Positions 21,149 through 29,583 of a stretch of DNA of 53,206 bases are shown here, one piece after another; positions within the stretch are counted from its first letter, which is position 1; every line of letters starts with the position of its first letter. The position numbers and the translations under genes were made by a program. Source of the stretch: Melioribacteraceae bacterium. GTDB lineage: Bacteria > Bacteroidota > Ignavibacteria > Ignavibacteriales > Melioribacteraceae. The stretch covers positions 1-53,206 of the forward strand of contig JALSTB010000094.1 of NCBI GenBank assembly GCA_026983955.1. The letters run 5' to 3'. Below the pieces are notes generated by a model. That model saw nothing but the letters and a program-made list of their open reading frames with translations, did not search any database and was not told the DNA's origin.

Positions 21149-21166
21149 TTAATATACACGGGAAAT

Positions 21167-21526
21167 ATGAAAGAAACCGTAAACTTTGAATTGAGAAAAG
21201 AAAATGATATTGCCATTTTCAAATTGTTGGAAAAAGATTTCGACGCGCAAATAGCAGGTTTGGTTAAAGGAGAACTTACGGTTTTCCTTACCGCCGATGA
21301 AATTAAAAAGTTGATATTCGATCTTTCCGAGGTGGAATATTGCGACAGTTCGGGATTAAGTGCAATTTTATTGGCTTTCCGCATTTTGCAAACACGGGAA
21401 GGCCACATCAGAATTGCCTCGCCGACAAAAAGCGTAAAAGCATTGATAGAAATTTCCCAACTCGATAGAGTTTTACCCGTAACAAATACGGTTAAAGAAG
21501 CAATTAATGAACTAAAAGAATTATAG
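21167..21526 (+). CDS. STAS-domain anti-sigma factor antagonist
   Basis: A single-domain STAS protein of 119 residues, of the SpoIIAA/RsbV type. It has the strand KKLIFDLSEVEYCDSSGLSA, with S61/S62 in DSSGL as the expected phosphorylation site, then helix AILLAFRILQTREG and the strand GHIRIASPTKSVKALIEIS. Such proteins bind an anti-sigma kinase (RsbW/SpoIIAB) and release it from its sigma factor when unphosphorylated. No kinase or PP2C phosphatase gene is adjacent. It lies 8 bases before the symporter gene. GGGA precedes the ATG. Confidence 0.9.
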   Translation: MKETVNFELRKENDIAIFKLLEKDFDAQIAGLVKGELTVFLTADEIKKLIFDLSEVEYCDSSGLSAILLAFRILQTREGHIRIASPTKSVKALIEISQLDRVLPVTNTVKEAINELKEL

Positions 21527-21534
21527 GGTATCTT

Positions 21535-22977
21535 GTGGACAGAACATTCGATTATGTAGTTATCGCTCTTTTTCTTATTGGAACGGCACTTTTGGGTATT
21601 CTTTCCGGAGGAAAACAAAAGTCGGCCAAAGATTATTTTCTTGGAGCCAAATCCGTACCGTGGTGGGCGGTTTGTTTTTCCATTGTAGCCGCCGAAACTA
21701 GTACGCTCACTTTTATTTCTATTCCGGGTTTGGCATACCTTACCAACTTCAATTTTCTTCAAGTAACATTCGGTTACTTAATCGGCAGAATTATTGTAGC
21801 TACTTTTTTCTTACCCGCATATTTCCGGGGTGATTTAAGTACCGCTTACGAATTTCTTGAAAGAAGATTCGGAGTAAAAACCAGGTCTTTTGCCTCGATA
21901 ATTTTTTTATTTACGAGAACCGCAGCCGACGGCGTCCGGCTGTTTGCCACTGCAATACCGCTGAAGTTAATGCTCGATATCAGTTATCCGTTGGCAATAG
22001 TAATCATTGCTATATTCACATTGATTTACACATACACAGGCGGAGTAAGAGGCGTAATTTGGGTCGATGTACTTTTAATGTTCATTTACTTGGGAGGCGC
22101 TATCATTGCAGGTTATTTTCTACTTACCCAATTTTTACCTAATGGTATGGAAACAATTCTCGGTTCCGATAAAATCGCACAGAAGTTAAGTGTTTTCAAT
22201 TTGGGATTCGACGGAGGCTTCTCGGAATTTTTTAAACAGCCGTATACTCTGTTGGGCGGCCTGCTTGGAGGCGCTTTTCTTTCCATGGCATCGCACGGAA
22301 CCGATCAATTAATAGTTCAAAGATTATTGACAACCAAAAATTTAAGGGCTGCACAAAAAGCCATTGTAGGAAGCGGTGTTTTGGTAATATTCCAATTTGC
22401 CATTTTCCTTTTCATTGGTGTTGCTCTATATGCGTTTTACGGAGACATGAATCTGAGAGCTGACGAAATTTTCCCGAAATTTATTATCGAACATTTACCG
22501 AGTCCATACTCCGGTATAATTATAGCCGGATTATTTGCCGCCGCAATGTCAACCCTTGCCGGTTCAATCAGTTCTCTCAGTTCCTCGACAATGCTCGATT
22601 TATACAAACCTTTCATGAAACATAACAACAATGAAAAGTTGGAATTGAGAATTTCCAGATTGGTAACGGTAATTTGGACGGTGCTTCTCATTTCAATGGC
22701 AATCTTTTTTATGAATACTTCCCAAACTGTTGTGGAATTGGCTTTGAGTATTGCATCCTTCACTTACGGCGGGCTTTTAGGTACTTTTATGCTCGGGTTG
22801 TTCGTTAAAAAAGCAATTCAAGAAGATGCTCTTGCCGGGTTTACTTCGGGGATATTTTTAATGATTACCGTAATTTCACTTCAACTTGTAGGCTGGACGT
22901 GGTTCACTTTCGTTGGAGTAATGGGAACTATTTTCGTCGGTTCGTTTATAAGCAGATTGGCATTTAAAAGAAACTGA
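21535..22977 (+). CDS. Sodium:solute symporter (SSS family)
   Basis: Integral membrane transporter of 480 residues with about 13 helices, of the LeuT-fold SSS family that drives uptake of sugars, amino acids or similar solutes with Na+. Family marks are DYFLGAKSVPWWAVCFSIVAAETS at the start, GDLSTAYEFLERRFG, and MASHGTDQLIVQRLLTTKN in the middle, followed by AGLFAAAMSTLAGSISSLSS, which contains the expected Na-site region. The substrate cannot be named. The start is GTG at 21535. It ends the rsmB run; in the 120 bases after it only a weak 5-bp hairpin followed by eight T (23040-23074) is visible. Confidence 0.93.
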   Translation: MDRTFDYVVIALFLIGTALLGILSGGKQKSAKDYFLGAKSVPWWAVCFSIVAAETSTLTFISIPGLAYLTNFNFLQVTFGYLIGRIIVATFFLPAYFRGDLSTAYEFLERRFGVKTRSFASIIFLFTRTAADGVRLFATAIPLKLMLDISYPLAIVIIAIFTLIYTYTGGVRGVIWVDVLLMFIYLGGAIIAGYFLLTQFLPNGMETILGSDKIAQKLSVFNLGFDGGFSEFFKQPYTLLGGLLGGAFLSMASHGTDQLIVQRLLTTKNLRAAQKAIVGSGVLVIFQFAIFLFIGVALYAFYGDMNLRADEIFPKFIIEHLPSPYSGIIIAGLFAAAMSTLAGSISSLSSSTMLDLYKPFMKHNNNEKLELRISRLVTVIWTVLLISMAIFFMNTSQTVVELALSIASFTYGGLLGTFMLGLFVKKAIQEDALAGFTSGIFLMITVISLQLVGWTWFTFVGVMGTIFVGSFISRLAFKRN

Positions 22978-23097
22978 TTCCGGTTATTCTTAATATCATT
23001 GCGTTGTAAAATAATGCCGATTGGAATGTAAACAATTCATTCTAATTCATTATTTTGTAGAACGGATTTTTTTTCTTATTCACTTTTCCAAAAAATT

Positions 23098-23943
23098 ATG
23101 GATAAAAATTTACTCGCAAATCTTGATCTTATAGTTTTTGATCTTGATGGTACATTGTTAAACGACAGAAATAGAATTACCGATGAAACGGTTGAGCTTG
23201 TTAACGAATTAAAAAAACTTGGTGTGAAATTTTCATTTGCATCGGGTCGTTTGCATAATGCAATATTAAAGCATGCCGAACGGTTGAAATTGACCACGCC
23301 GTTAATTTCATTGGACGGTTCGCTGATTAAGAGTTATCCCGATGGTAAAATTATACATGAATCGTATGTTAAAGAAAAATACGTTTTGAAAGCGTTGAAC
23401 ATGGCAAACGAATTACTTGTTAAAATTGCACTTTGTCACGGCGATGCAATTTATTACACCGACTCGAATTCATTGATTCCGCAATTAATTGAAAAAGTTG
23501 ACGCCGTCTACAAAGAGGTAAACAGTTATGCAAATTACCTCCGGCACACACTAGAAATTGTTGTGAGCGGTGAAAACAAAAAACTTATGAAAGCATTTTA
23601 TAAACAAATGCAGTTTCCTTACAGTTTCGGATTAACCACTTCATTTTATAAATCGCACCACCACGATAATGTTTATTATTTGGAAATAAGAAATCACGGA
23701 AATTCGAAGGGTAAAGGATTGAAACGATTGGCAAGGTATTTAAAAGTGAAGATGAAAAGAACGGCTGTTTTGGGCGATTGGTATAACGACAGATCGTTAT
23801 TCGAAACAAAAGCATTGAAAATTGCAGTGGCAAATGCTGTTGATGAAATAAAAGAATTGGCCGATTACGTTACTACGCGCACAAACGATGAAGGGGGAGC
23901 TGCGGAGTTTTTAGAAATGGTTTTAGAGGCTAAGAAAAAATAA
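23098..23943 (+). CDS. HAD superfamily hydrolase, Cof type
   Basis: A 281-residue Cof-type (class IIB cap) HAD phosphatase, a group that dephosphorylates small sugar or nucleotide phosphates. The nucleophile is D15 and the acid/base D17 in FDLDGTLLND. Motif II is FASGR with the conserved Ser/Arg pattern, and motifs III/IV are a Lys in NSKGKGLKRLARYL and GDWYND with D227 and D231. The ending DYVTTRTNDEGGAAEFLE is typical of Cof members. It begins the next operon and shares one base with pgpH (TAATG). The substrate is unknown. Confidence 0.9.
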   Translation: MDKNLLANLDLIVFDLDGTLLNDRNRITDETVELVNELKKLGVKFSFASGRLHNAILKHAERLKLTTPLISLDGSLIKSYPDGKIIHESYVKEKYVLKALNMANELLVKIALCHGDAIYYTDSNSLIPQLIEKVDAVYKEVNSYANYLRHTLEIVVSGENKKLMKAFYKQMQFPYSFGLTTSFYKSHHHDNVYYLEIRNHGNSKGKGLKRLARYLKVKMKRTAVLGDWYNDRSLFETKALKIAVANAVDEIKELADYVTTRTNDEGGAAEFLEMVLEAKKK

Positions 23944-26153
23944 TGTTATCCGGAAATACCAAAAATAAATTTAAAACCGATCCGAAAATAAAATTTTTAA
24001 TTGTGTTTTTCACAATTATTCTGATTGTATTAATGTTCCCGCGCGGGGAATCACTCGAATCGGAAGTAACCGTTGGTTCCATTTGGACGCAAGAAGATTT
24101 GATTGCTTCCATGCCTTTCGAAATTTTGAAAGATCCGGAAACTTATAAAAGGGAATTAATCCAAGCCGCCGAAAAAGTTCCGCCGGTATTCGTTTTTAAT
24201 AAAAATATTGAACGCAAAAGTATTGATTCTTTAAAAAATTATAATCAATATTTAAAAAAAATAATCGATCAAGATTTGTCGGCTAATACAAATACCGGTG
24301 AAACCAAAACTTTTTTAAGTAAAACCTCGTACGAAAAGTTCAAATTAATCAGAAAATATGAGAACGTTTTATCAATTAACTTCAATAAATCGCTTAACAA
24401 TATTCTAAACGGTTCGCTTAAAATTTTAAGAAAACTTTACACTCATAAATTTTTGGATAGAAACCTTCCGGATATTAAAAAAGACAGCATAGCGGTGCGG
24501 GAAGGGAAGTATGAGAAAATCGTACCTAAAACCACTTACTACGATTTGGAAAAAATGAAGCAATTGTTAAAAGCCGAAGTTTCCAAACAATTCGGGAAGG
24601 ATGAGGAACTTGCAAATGCCGTTTACGAATATTTGCTTCATTTCATGAAACCGAATTTAATTTACAGTGAATCGTTAACCGAACAAGCGAAAAAGATAGC
24701 GCAAGACAAAGTTTCGCGGAATATCGGAATTGTTGAGGAAAACGAACGCATTGTTGCTAAGCACGACCGTATTACACCCGAGATAAAACTAAAAATAGAT
24801 TCGTACCGGATTGCAAAAGGGGAACAAAAAAACGCTTTGCTCGGTTACCTTCAGGCAATTGGCAAGTTCCTTCATGTTTTAATTATTTTGGGTCTTTTCA
24901 GTATTTACATTTACCTATTCCGGAAAAAAATCTATAATGATAATTCCAAAATCTTAATAATTTCAATAATTATTCTCTTTGTCAGTTTCCTTACGTATCT
25001 GATTTATCAAATGAATGTGAAAGCGCCGGTGGAATTATTGGTGCTTCTTCCGGTGGCTTCAATGTTGTTAACAATTATTTTTGATTCGCGTGTAGGGTTT
25101 TACGGAACCGTGGTTGCCGCTTTCATAGCCGGTGGACTGCGAGGAAACGATTATGTCTTTACATTAATGAACGTTTTTGCAGGCGGACTTTCCGCTTACA
25201 CCGTGCGCGATATAAAAAACAGAAGCCAAATTTTCCGTTCGTTTCTTTATATCTTGGTCGGCTACCTTGTTGCGATAGTTGCTTTCGGTTTGGAAAGGTT
25301 TGCTCCGGTAGAGCAAATATTAATTCAGAGCGGGTTTGCGGCTTCCAATGCATTGATGAGTCCTGCCCTCACTTACGGGTTAATAATTTTCTTTGAACGG
25401 ATATTTAAAATTACAACGGAAATCACACTGTTGGAGCTTACCGATTTTAACAGTCCGTTATTGCGTGAGCTTGCTAAAAGTACGCCCGGTACATTCACAC
25501 ATTCGATGACAATCGGGAACATGGTGGAAAGTGCTGCGGAAGAAATAGGTGCAAACCCGATTCTGGCAAGGGTTGGAGCTTATTACCACGATATTGGTAA
25601 AACGTTAAACCCCGAAGCTTTTATAGAAAATCAAACGCATAATGAAAATATTCACGATAAACTGGAACCGCGTGAAAGTGCAAGAATTATTATCGATCAT
25701 GTTCGCAACGGAATCAAATTGGCAGAAGAACATAAGTTACCGAAGGAAGTAATAGATTTCATTCCAATGCATCACGGTACAATGGTTGTTACTTATTTCT
25801 ATGAAAAAGCGAAAGAACTATACGGGGAAGAAAATGTAGATATTAACGATTTCAGATATCCGGGTCCCAAACCGAACTCAAAAGAAACCGCATTGTTAAT
25901 GCTAGCCGATGCTTGTGAGTCCGCCGTCCGTTCAATGGACGAAGCCGATGAAGAAAAAATTGAGAATATGGTCACCAATCTTATTAAGTCGAGAGTGAAT
26001 GACGGTCAATTGGACGATTCGCCGATTACAATATCCGATATTTCAAAAATCAAAAGTACGTTTATTAAGATTTTAATTAGCCAGCATCATAAAAGAATCC
26101 GCTATCCGAAGCAAGATGAGTTGGAAAACGATAACAACGGAAATGAAACGTGA
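23943..26153 (+). CDS. pgpH: 7TM-HD family cyclic-di-AMP phosphodiesterase (PgpH-like)
   Basis: Membrane HD-domain protein of 736 residues. An N-terminal helix (residues about 15-35) precedes a long extracytoplasmic 7TMR-HDED domain (about 40-300). About seven membrane helices follow (300-500), then a cytoplasmic HD phosphohydrolase domain. The metal site shows TPGTFTHSMTIGNMV, the H549-D550 pair in YYHDIGKT, IIDHVRNG and PMHHGT. In characterised PgpH proteins this domain hydrolyses c-di-AMP. It overlaps the HAD gene by one base and xerD by one. No diadenylate cyclase gene is in the window, so signalling partners lie elsewhere. Confidence 0.93.
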   Translation: MLSGNTKNKFKTDPKIKFLIVFFTIILIVLMFPRGESLESEVTVGSIWTQEDLIASMPFEILKDPETYKRELIQAAEKVPPVFVFNKNIERKSIDSLKNYNQYLKKIIDQDLSANTNTGETKTFLSKTSYEKFKLIRKYENVLSINFNKSLNNILNGSLKILRKLYTHKFLDRNLPDIKKDSIAVREGKYEKIVPKTTYYDLEKMKQLLKAEVSKQFGKDEELANAVYEYLLHFMKPNLIYSESLTEQAKKIAQDKVSRNIGIVEENERIVAKHDRITPEIKLKIDSYRIAKGEQKNALLGYLQAIGKFLHVLIILGLFSIYIYLFRKKIYNDNSKILIISIIILFVSFLTYLIYQMNVKAPVELLVLLPVASMLLTIIFDSRVGFYGTVVAAFIAGGLRGNDYVFTLMNVFAGGLSAYTVRDIKNRSQIFRSFLYILVGYLVAIVAFGLERFAPVEQILIQSGFAASNALMSPALTYGLIIFFERIFKITTEITLLELTDFNSPLLRELAKSTPGTFTHSMTIGNMVESAAEEIGANPILARVGAYYHDIGKTLNPEAFIENQTHNENIHDKLEPRESARIIIDHVRNGIKLAEEHKLPKEVIDFIPMHHGTMVVTYFYEKAKELYGEENVDINDFRYPGPKPNSKETALLMLADACESAVRSMDEADEEKIENMVTNLIKSRVNDGQLDDSPITISDISKIKSTFIKILISQHHKRIRYPKQDELENDNNGNET

Positions 26154-27043
26154 TGCAACGGTTTGTGGAAGAATATCTGGTCAATCTGAAATTGGAACAG
26201 AATCGTTCCGATAATACAATTCATTCTTATAAAAGGGACATTGAAAAGTTCGTTGAATTTATAGAGAAATTCCACATTAACGATTTTGATCAAGTTACAA
26301 TCGGTGTAATAACAAAATTTTTCGAGCATCAAAAGAAAAGCGGAAAGAAAAATTCCACATCGGCACGTTACATGTCGGCTTTAAAAGGATTTTTCGATTA
26401 TTTGGATAGAAATAATTACTTACAGGAAAATCCTTTCGAAAAAGCAACAAGAACACAAACTTCCCGTGCATTGCCCGTTGTACTTTCTGTTGAAGAAATT
26501 GAAAGAATATTCGAATCCGTGGATATTTCGGATAAGTTCGGTTTAAGGGATAGAGCTTTGCTGGAAATGCTTTATTCATCAGGGTTGCGTGTTTCGGAGC
26601 TTACAAATCTGAAAGTAAACGATATATATTTTAATGAAGAGGTTGTAAAAGTAACGGGAAAAGGAAACAAGCAAAGAATTGTTCCGGTCGGTAGCAGTGC
26701 ATTGGGATGGTTGGAGAAATATTTAAGGGAATCCAGACCGCTTTTGGTAAAAAAAATAAAAAGCGGAAATTATTTGTTTCTAAGCAAGCGCGCTACCAAA
26801 CTATCCAGAATGTCTGTTTGGAAGATAGTGAACAAATACGTTACGCGGGCGGATATTTCAAAAGAAGTTCATCCGCATACGTTCCGGCATTCGTTTGCCA
26901 CACATTTACTGGAAGGAGGAGCCGATTTACGCGCCGTTCAGGAAATGTTGGGTCACGTCGATATTTCAACAACACAAATTTACACACATGTTAACCGCGA
27001 TTATGTAAGTCAAGTTCACAAAGATTATCATCCGCGGGGCTGA
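26153..27043 (+). CDS. xerD: Tyrosine recombinase XerD/XerC
   Basis: Site-specific tyrosine recombinase that resolves chromosome dimers at dif with FtsK. The 296 residues match the family: a SAM-like N-terminal core-binding domain (FVEEYLVNLKLEQNRSDNTI) and a catalytic domain with the full set R146 (SGLRVSEL), K170 (TGKGNK), H242 and R245 (HTFRH), H268 (LGHVDIS) and the nucleophile Y277 (TQIYTH). The ATG at 26153 shares a base with the pgpH stop; an in-frame GTG lies one codon upstream. There are no integrase-like arm domains and no att-like repeats, so it is the housekeeping recombinase. XerC versus XerD cannot be settled from this gene alone. Confidence 0.93.
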   Translation: MQRFVEEYLVNLKLEQNRSDNTIHSYKRDIEKFVEFIEKFHINDFDQVTIGVITKFFEHQKKSGKKNSTSARYMSALKGFFDYLDRNNYLQENPFEKATRTQTSRALPVVLSVEEIERIFESVDISDKFGLRDRALLEMLYSSGLRVSELTNLKVNDIYFNEEVVKVTGKGNKQRIVPVGSSALGWLEKYLRESRPLLVKKIKSGNYLFLSKRATKLSRMSVWKIVNKYVTRADISKEVHPHTFRHSFATHLLEGGADLRAVQEMLGHVDISTTQIYTHVNRDYVSQVHKDYHPRG

Positions 27044-27046
27044 AAG

Positions 27047-27685
27047 GTGAGTGGTATCCAAGTTAGTGAAAAACTGATTAGCTTTTTAATTTTCTTGCCG
27101 CTGTTTTTTATTTCTCTCGCTGTGCACGAATTTTCCCATGCATTTTTTGCTAATAAATTCGGCGATGATACAGCTAAAAAGTTAGGCAGGTTAACGTTAA
27201 ATCCCGTTAAACATATTGATCTTGTCGGTAGTATTTTGATGCCGTTAATTGCATTCAGCTCCGGCTATTTGATCATCGGATGGGCAAAGCCCGTACCGGT
27301 TAACCGGAATAATTTCCGCAACCCCTTGAAAAACGATTTGGTTGTTACTGCAGCCGGACCCGTTTCCAATTTCCTTTTGGCATTTGTTTTTTATTTTATT
27401 CTGATGTTATTGAACAACTTCAATCCCGCGGGAATGCATCTGATTAAAAAAGTTGCCTGGCTTGGAATTTACTTTAATGTTTTTTTATTTGCATTTAATT
27501 TATTACCGATTCCACCATTGGACGGCTCTCATATTTTATATGATTTGTTCCCGGGAGAACTTACGGCCAAATACTTAAATTTGGGAATATACGGAACTGT
27601 GCTTTTATTTGTTTTTATTTACAGTCCGTTATGGAGTATGTTCATGGGTTTGGTATCTTTTTTAATTGATTTGTTTTTTACCTGA
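27047..27685 (+). CDS. Site-2 protease family (M50) membrane metalloprotease
   Basis: A 212-residue polytopic membrane protein of the M50 site-2 protease family. The zinc site is H27-E-F-S-H31 in a first helix (SLAVHEFSHAFFANKFGD). The third ligand lies in NLLPIPPLDGSHIL with D159. VGSILMPLIAF and GWAKPVPVN between them are family-typical. No PDZ domain is present, so it is the small form rather than RseP. It starts with GTG at 27047, 3 bases after the xerD stop, with AAAGG immediately upstream; spacing is short and the start is therefore somewhat uncertain. Regulated intramembrane proteolysis is the family role; its target is unknown. Confidence 0.9.
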   Translation: MSGIQVSEKLISFLIFLPLFFISLAVHEFSHAFFANKFGDDTAKKLGRLTLNPVKHIDLVGSILMPLIAFSSGYLIIGWAKPVPVNRNNFRNPLKNDLVVTAAGPVSNFLLAFVFYFILMLLNNFNPAGMHLIKKVAWLGIYFNVFLFAFNLLPIPPLDGSHILYDLFPGELTAKYLNLGIYGTVLLFVFIYSPLWSMFMGLVSFLIDLFFT

Positions 27686-27702
27686 CAAAACTTACATGAA
27701 TT

Positions 27703-29583
27703 TTGAAAACTTATTTTAGAATCATATCGTATATTAAACCTTACAAGAGATACGTTGCGCTTTCGGTTGCCAGCACAATTGTTTTTGCTCTGCTTAACGG
27801 TGCGTCCGTTTATCTTACCATTCCTCTTTTAAGCACGTTGTTCCAGGAAAATGGAATGGAGCATACTCATAGCGGAAATACAAATCTAAATGCCCACCGT
27901 ACCGGGCAAGCGGACACGGGAATAATACCGCAGTGGTTGAGTGATTTTGTGAATAACATATCAGATTCATTTAACAATTTCGTTTTCAGTGGCAGCACGG
28001 ATGAAGTGCTTTTGAAAATAGTAATGTTGATTTTATTAGCATATCTTGGGAAAAATATTTTTGCTTACTTGCAGGCTTATTTCTTGGCCTATGTTGAACA
28101 AGGTGTAATTAAAGATATTCGTAATGATGCATATTCTCATCTTCATAAACTGCCGATGAGTTATTTTAAAAAAGAAAAAACCGGAAATCTTATTTCCCGC
28201 ATAACCAACGATGTTAACGTTGTTCAGCAAAGTATATCCGTTGTGTTTTTGAATTTAATCCGTGAACCCTTAACAATTATTGTGTTTCTCGGAATTGCTT
28301 TGTCTATAAGTCCGAAACTCACACTCTTCTCTTTAATCATTGTTCCCGTCTCTGTGTTGATTATTGTATGGATTGGACTCAAACTCCGCAAGCAAAGTGC
28401 CGTCATCCAACAAAAACTTGCCGATATTACTTCCGTTTTGCATGAGACGATTAGTGGAGTGAAAATTGTCAAGGCATTCGGAATGGAAGAATACGAAAAT
28501 AAAAAGTTCCGTGAACAAACTGAGAAATTTTTCAGAATGTTTTTGAAGATGGTAAGAATACGGAATGCCGCAAGTCCGATTACCGAATTTTTAAGTGTTG
28601 TGGTTGGTGTGGTTATTGTTTATTACGGCGGAAAACTTGTACTTGAAGAGCATGCAATAAAAGCAAGTGAGTTTATGGGCTTTCTGCTTGCAATTTTCCA
28701 ACTGATGCCACCGATAAAAGAATTGGGAAGTATTAATAACCGGATTCAAGAATCGAGTGCGGCAGGAGATAGAATTTTCGAAATACTCGACACCAAACCT
28801 AATATTTTCGACAAGGAAGACGCTATAGAAATTAATGACTTCAACGATAGCATTGAATACAAGAACGTTTACTTCAAATATGAAGATTCGGATGAACTGA
28901 TTTTAGAGGACATTAACTTCAAAGTAAGGAAAGGTGAAGTTATTGCATTCGTGGGAAGCAGCGGAGCGGGAAAATCAACCTTATGCGATTTGTTGCCGAG
29001 GTTTTACGACCCTTACAAAGGTGCAATTTATCTTGACGGAGTTGATATTAAAAATATTAAAATTAAAAGTTTACGTAAATTAATGGGTATTGTTACCCAA
29101 GAAACAATTTTGTTCAACGAGACAGTGCGAAATAATATTGCGTACGGACTTGAAGACTATCCGCTGGAGAAGATCATAGAAGCAGCCAAAGCGGCTAACG
29201 CACACGAGTTTATTATGCAGCTCCCGGAAGGGTACGATACGATTATCGGTGAGCGCGGCTCCAAACTGTCGGGCGGACAGAGGCAACGCATATCGATTGC
29301 ACGCGCGTTGCTTAAAAATCCACCGGTAATGATTTTCGACGAAGCCACTTCTGCACTCGATAATGAATCGGAAGTTTTAGTGCAAGAAGCAATTGAGAAT
29401 TTAATGGTTGACCGTACAACTTTCGTAATTGCCCATAGATTAAGTACAATAAGGAATGCCGACAGAATTCTGGTTTTGGAAAAAGGTAGAATTGTGCAAG
29501 ACGGAAAACATGATGAACTTATTGCGGATGTGAACGGTATTTACAAAAAACTCTACGAACTACAATTCCGCGACCAGCAATAA
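27703..29583 (+). CDS. msbA: ABC exporter, MsbA-like (lipid A/lipid flippase)
   Basis: Fused membrane and ATPase half-transporter of 626 residues. There are six membrane helices in residues 15-340, with an extended loop (about 48-100) between helices 1 and 2 containing a His-bearing segment. The ATPase domain has Walker A GSSGAGKST at 418-426, the signature LSGGQ at 523-527, Walker B VMIFDE ending near 547 and the H-loop AHRLS. The position directly upstream of an O-antigen-ligase-like gene suggests it flips lipid A-core, as MsbA does, but a related lipid or polysaccharide exporter is possible. Start is TTG at 27703; the last base is shared with the next start (TAATG). Confidence 0.88.
   Translation: MKTYFRIISYIKPYKRYVALSVASTIVFALLNGASVYLTIPLLSTLFQENGMEHTHSGNTNLNAHRTGQADTGIIPQWLSDFVNNISDSFNNFVFSGSTDEVLLKIVMLILLAYLGKNIFAYLQAYFLAYVEQGVIKDIRNDAYSHLHKLPMSYFKKEKTGNLISRITNDVNVVQQSISVVFLNLIREPLTIIVFLGIALSISPKLTLFSLIIVPVSVLIIVWIGLKLRKQSAVIQQKLADITSVLHETISGVKIVKAFGMEEYENKKFREQTEKFFRMFLKMVRIRNAASPITEFLSVVVGVVIVYYGGKLVLEEHAIKASEFMGFLLAIFQLMPPIKELGSINNRIQESSAAGDRIFEILDTKPNIFDKEDAIEINDFNDSIEYKNVYFKYEDSDELILEDINFKVRKGEVIAFVGSSGAGKSTLCDLLPRFYDPYKGAIYLDGVDIKNIKIKSLRKLMGIVTQETILFNETVRNNIAYGLEDYPLEKIIEAAKAANAHEFIMQLPEGYDTIIGERGSKLSGGQRQRISIARALLKNPPVMIFDEATSALDNESEVLVQEAIENLMVDRTTFVIAHRLSTIRNADRILVLEKGRIVQDGKHDELIADVNGIYKKLYELQFRDQQ

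Noticed and set aside
21149-21166. Frameshift splitting a full-length GT9 gene
   Set aside because: Only 18 bases lie between the half-GT9 and STAS genes, and no C-terminal GT9 domain is encoded in any frame there.
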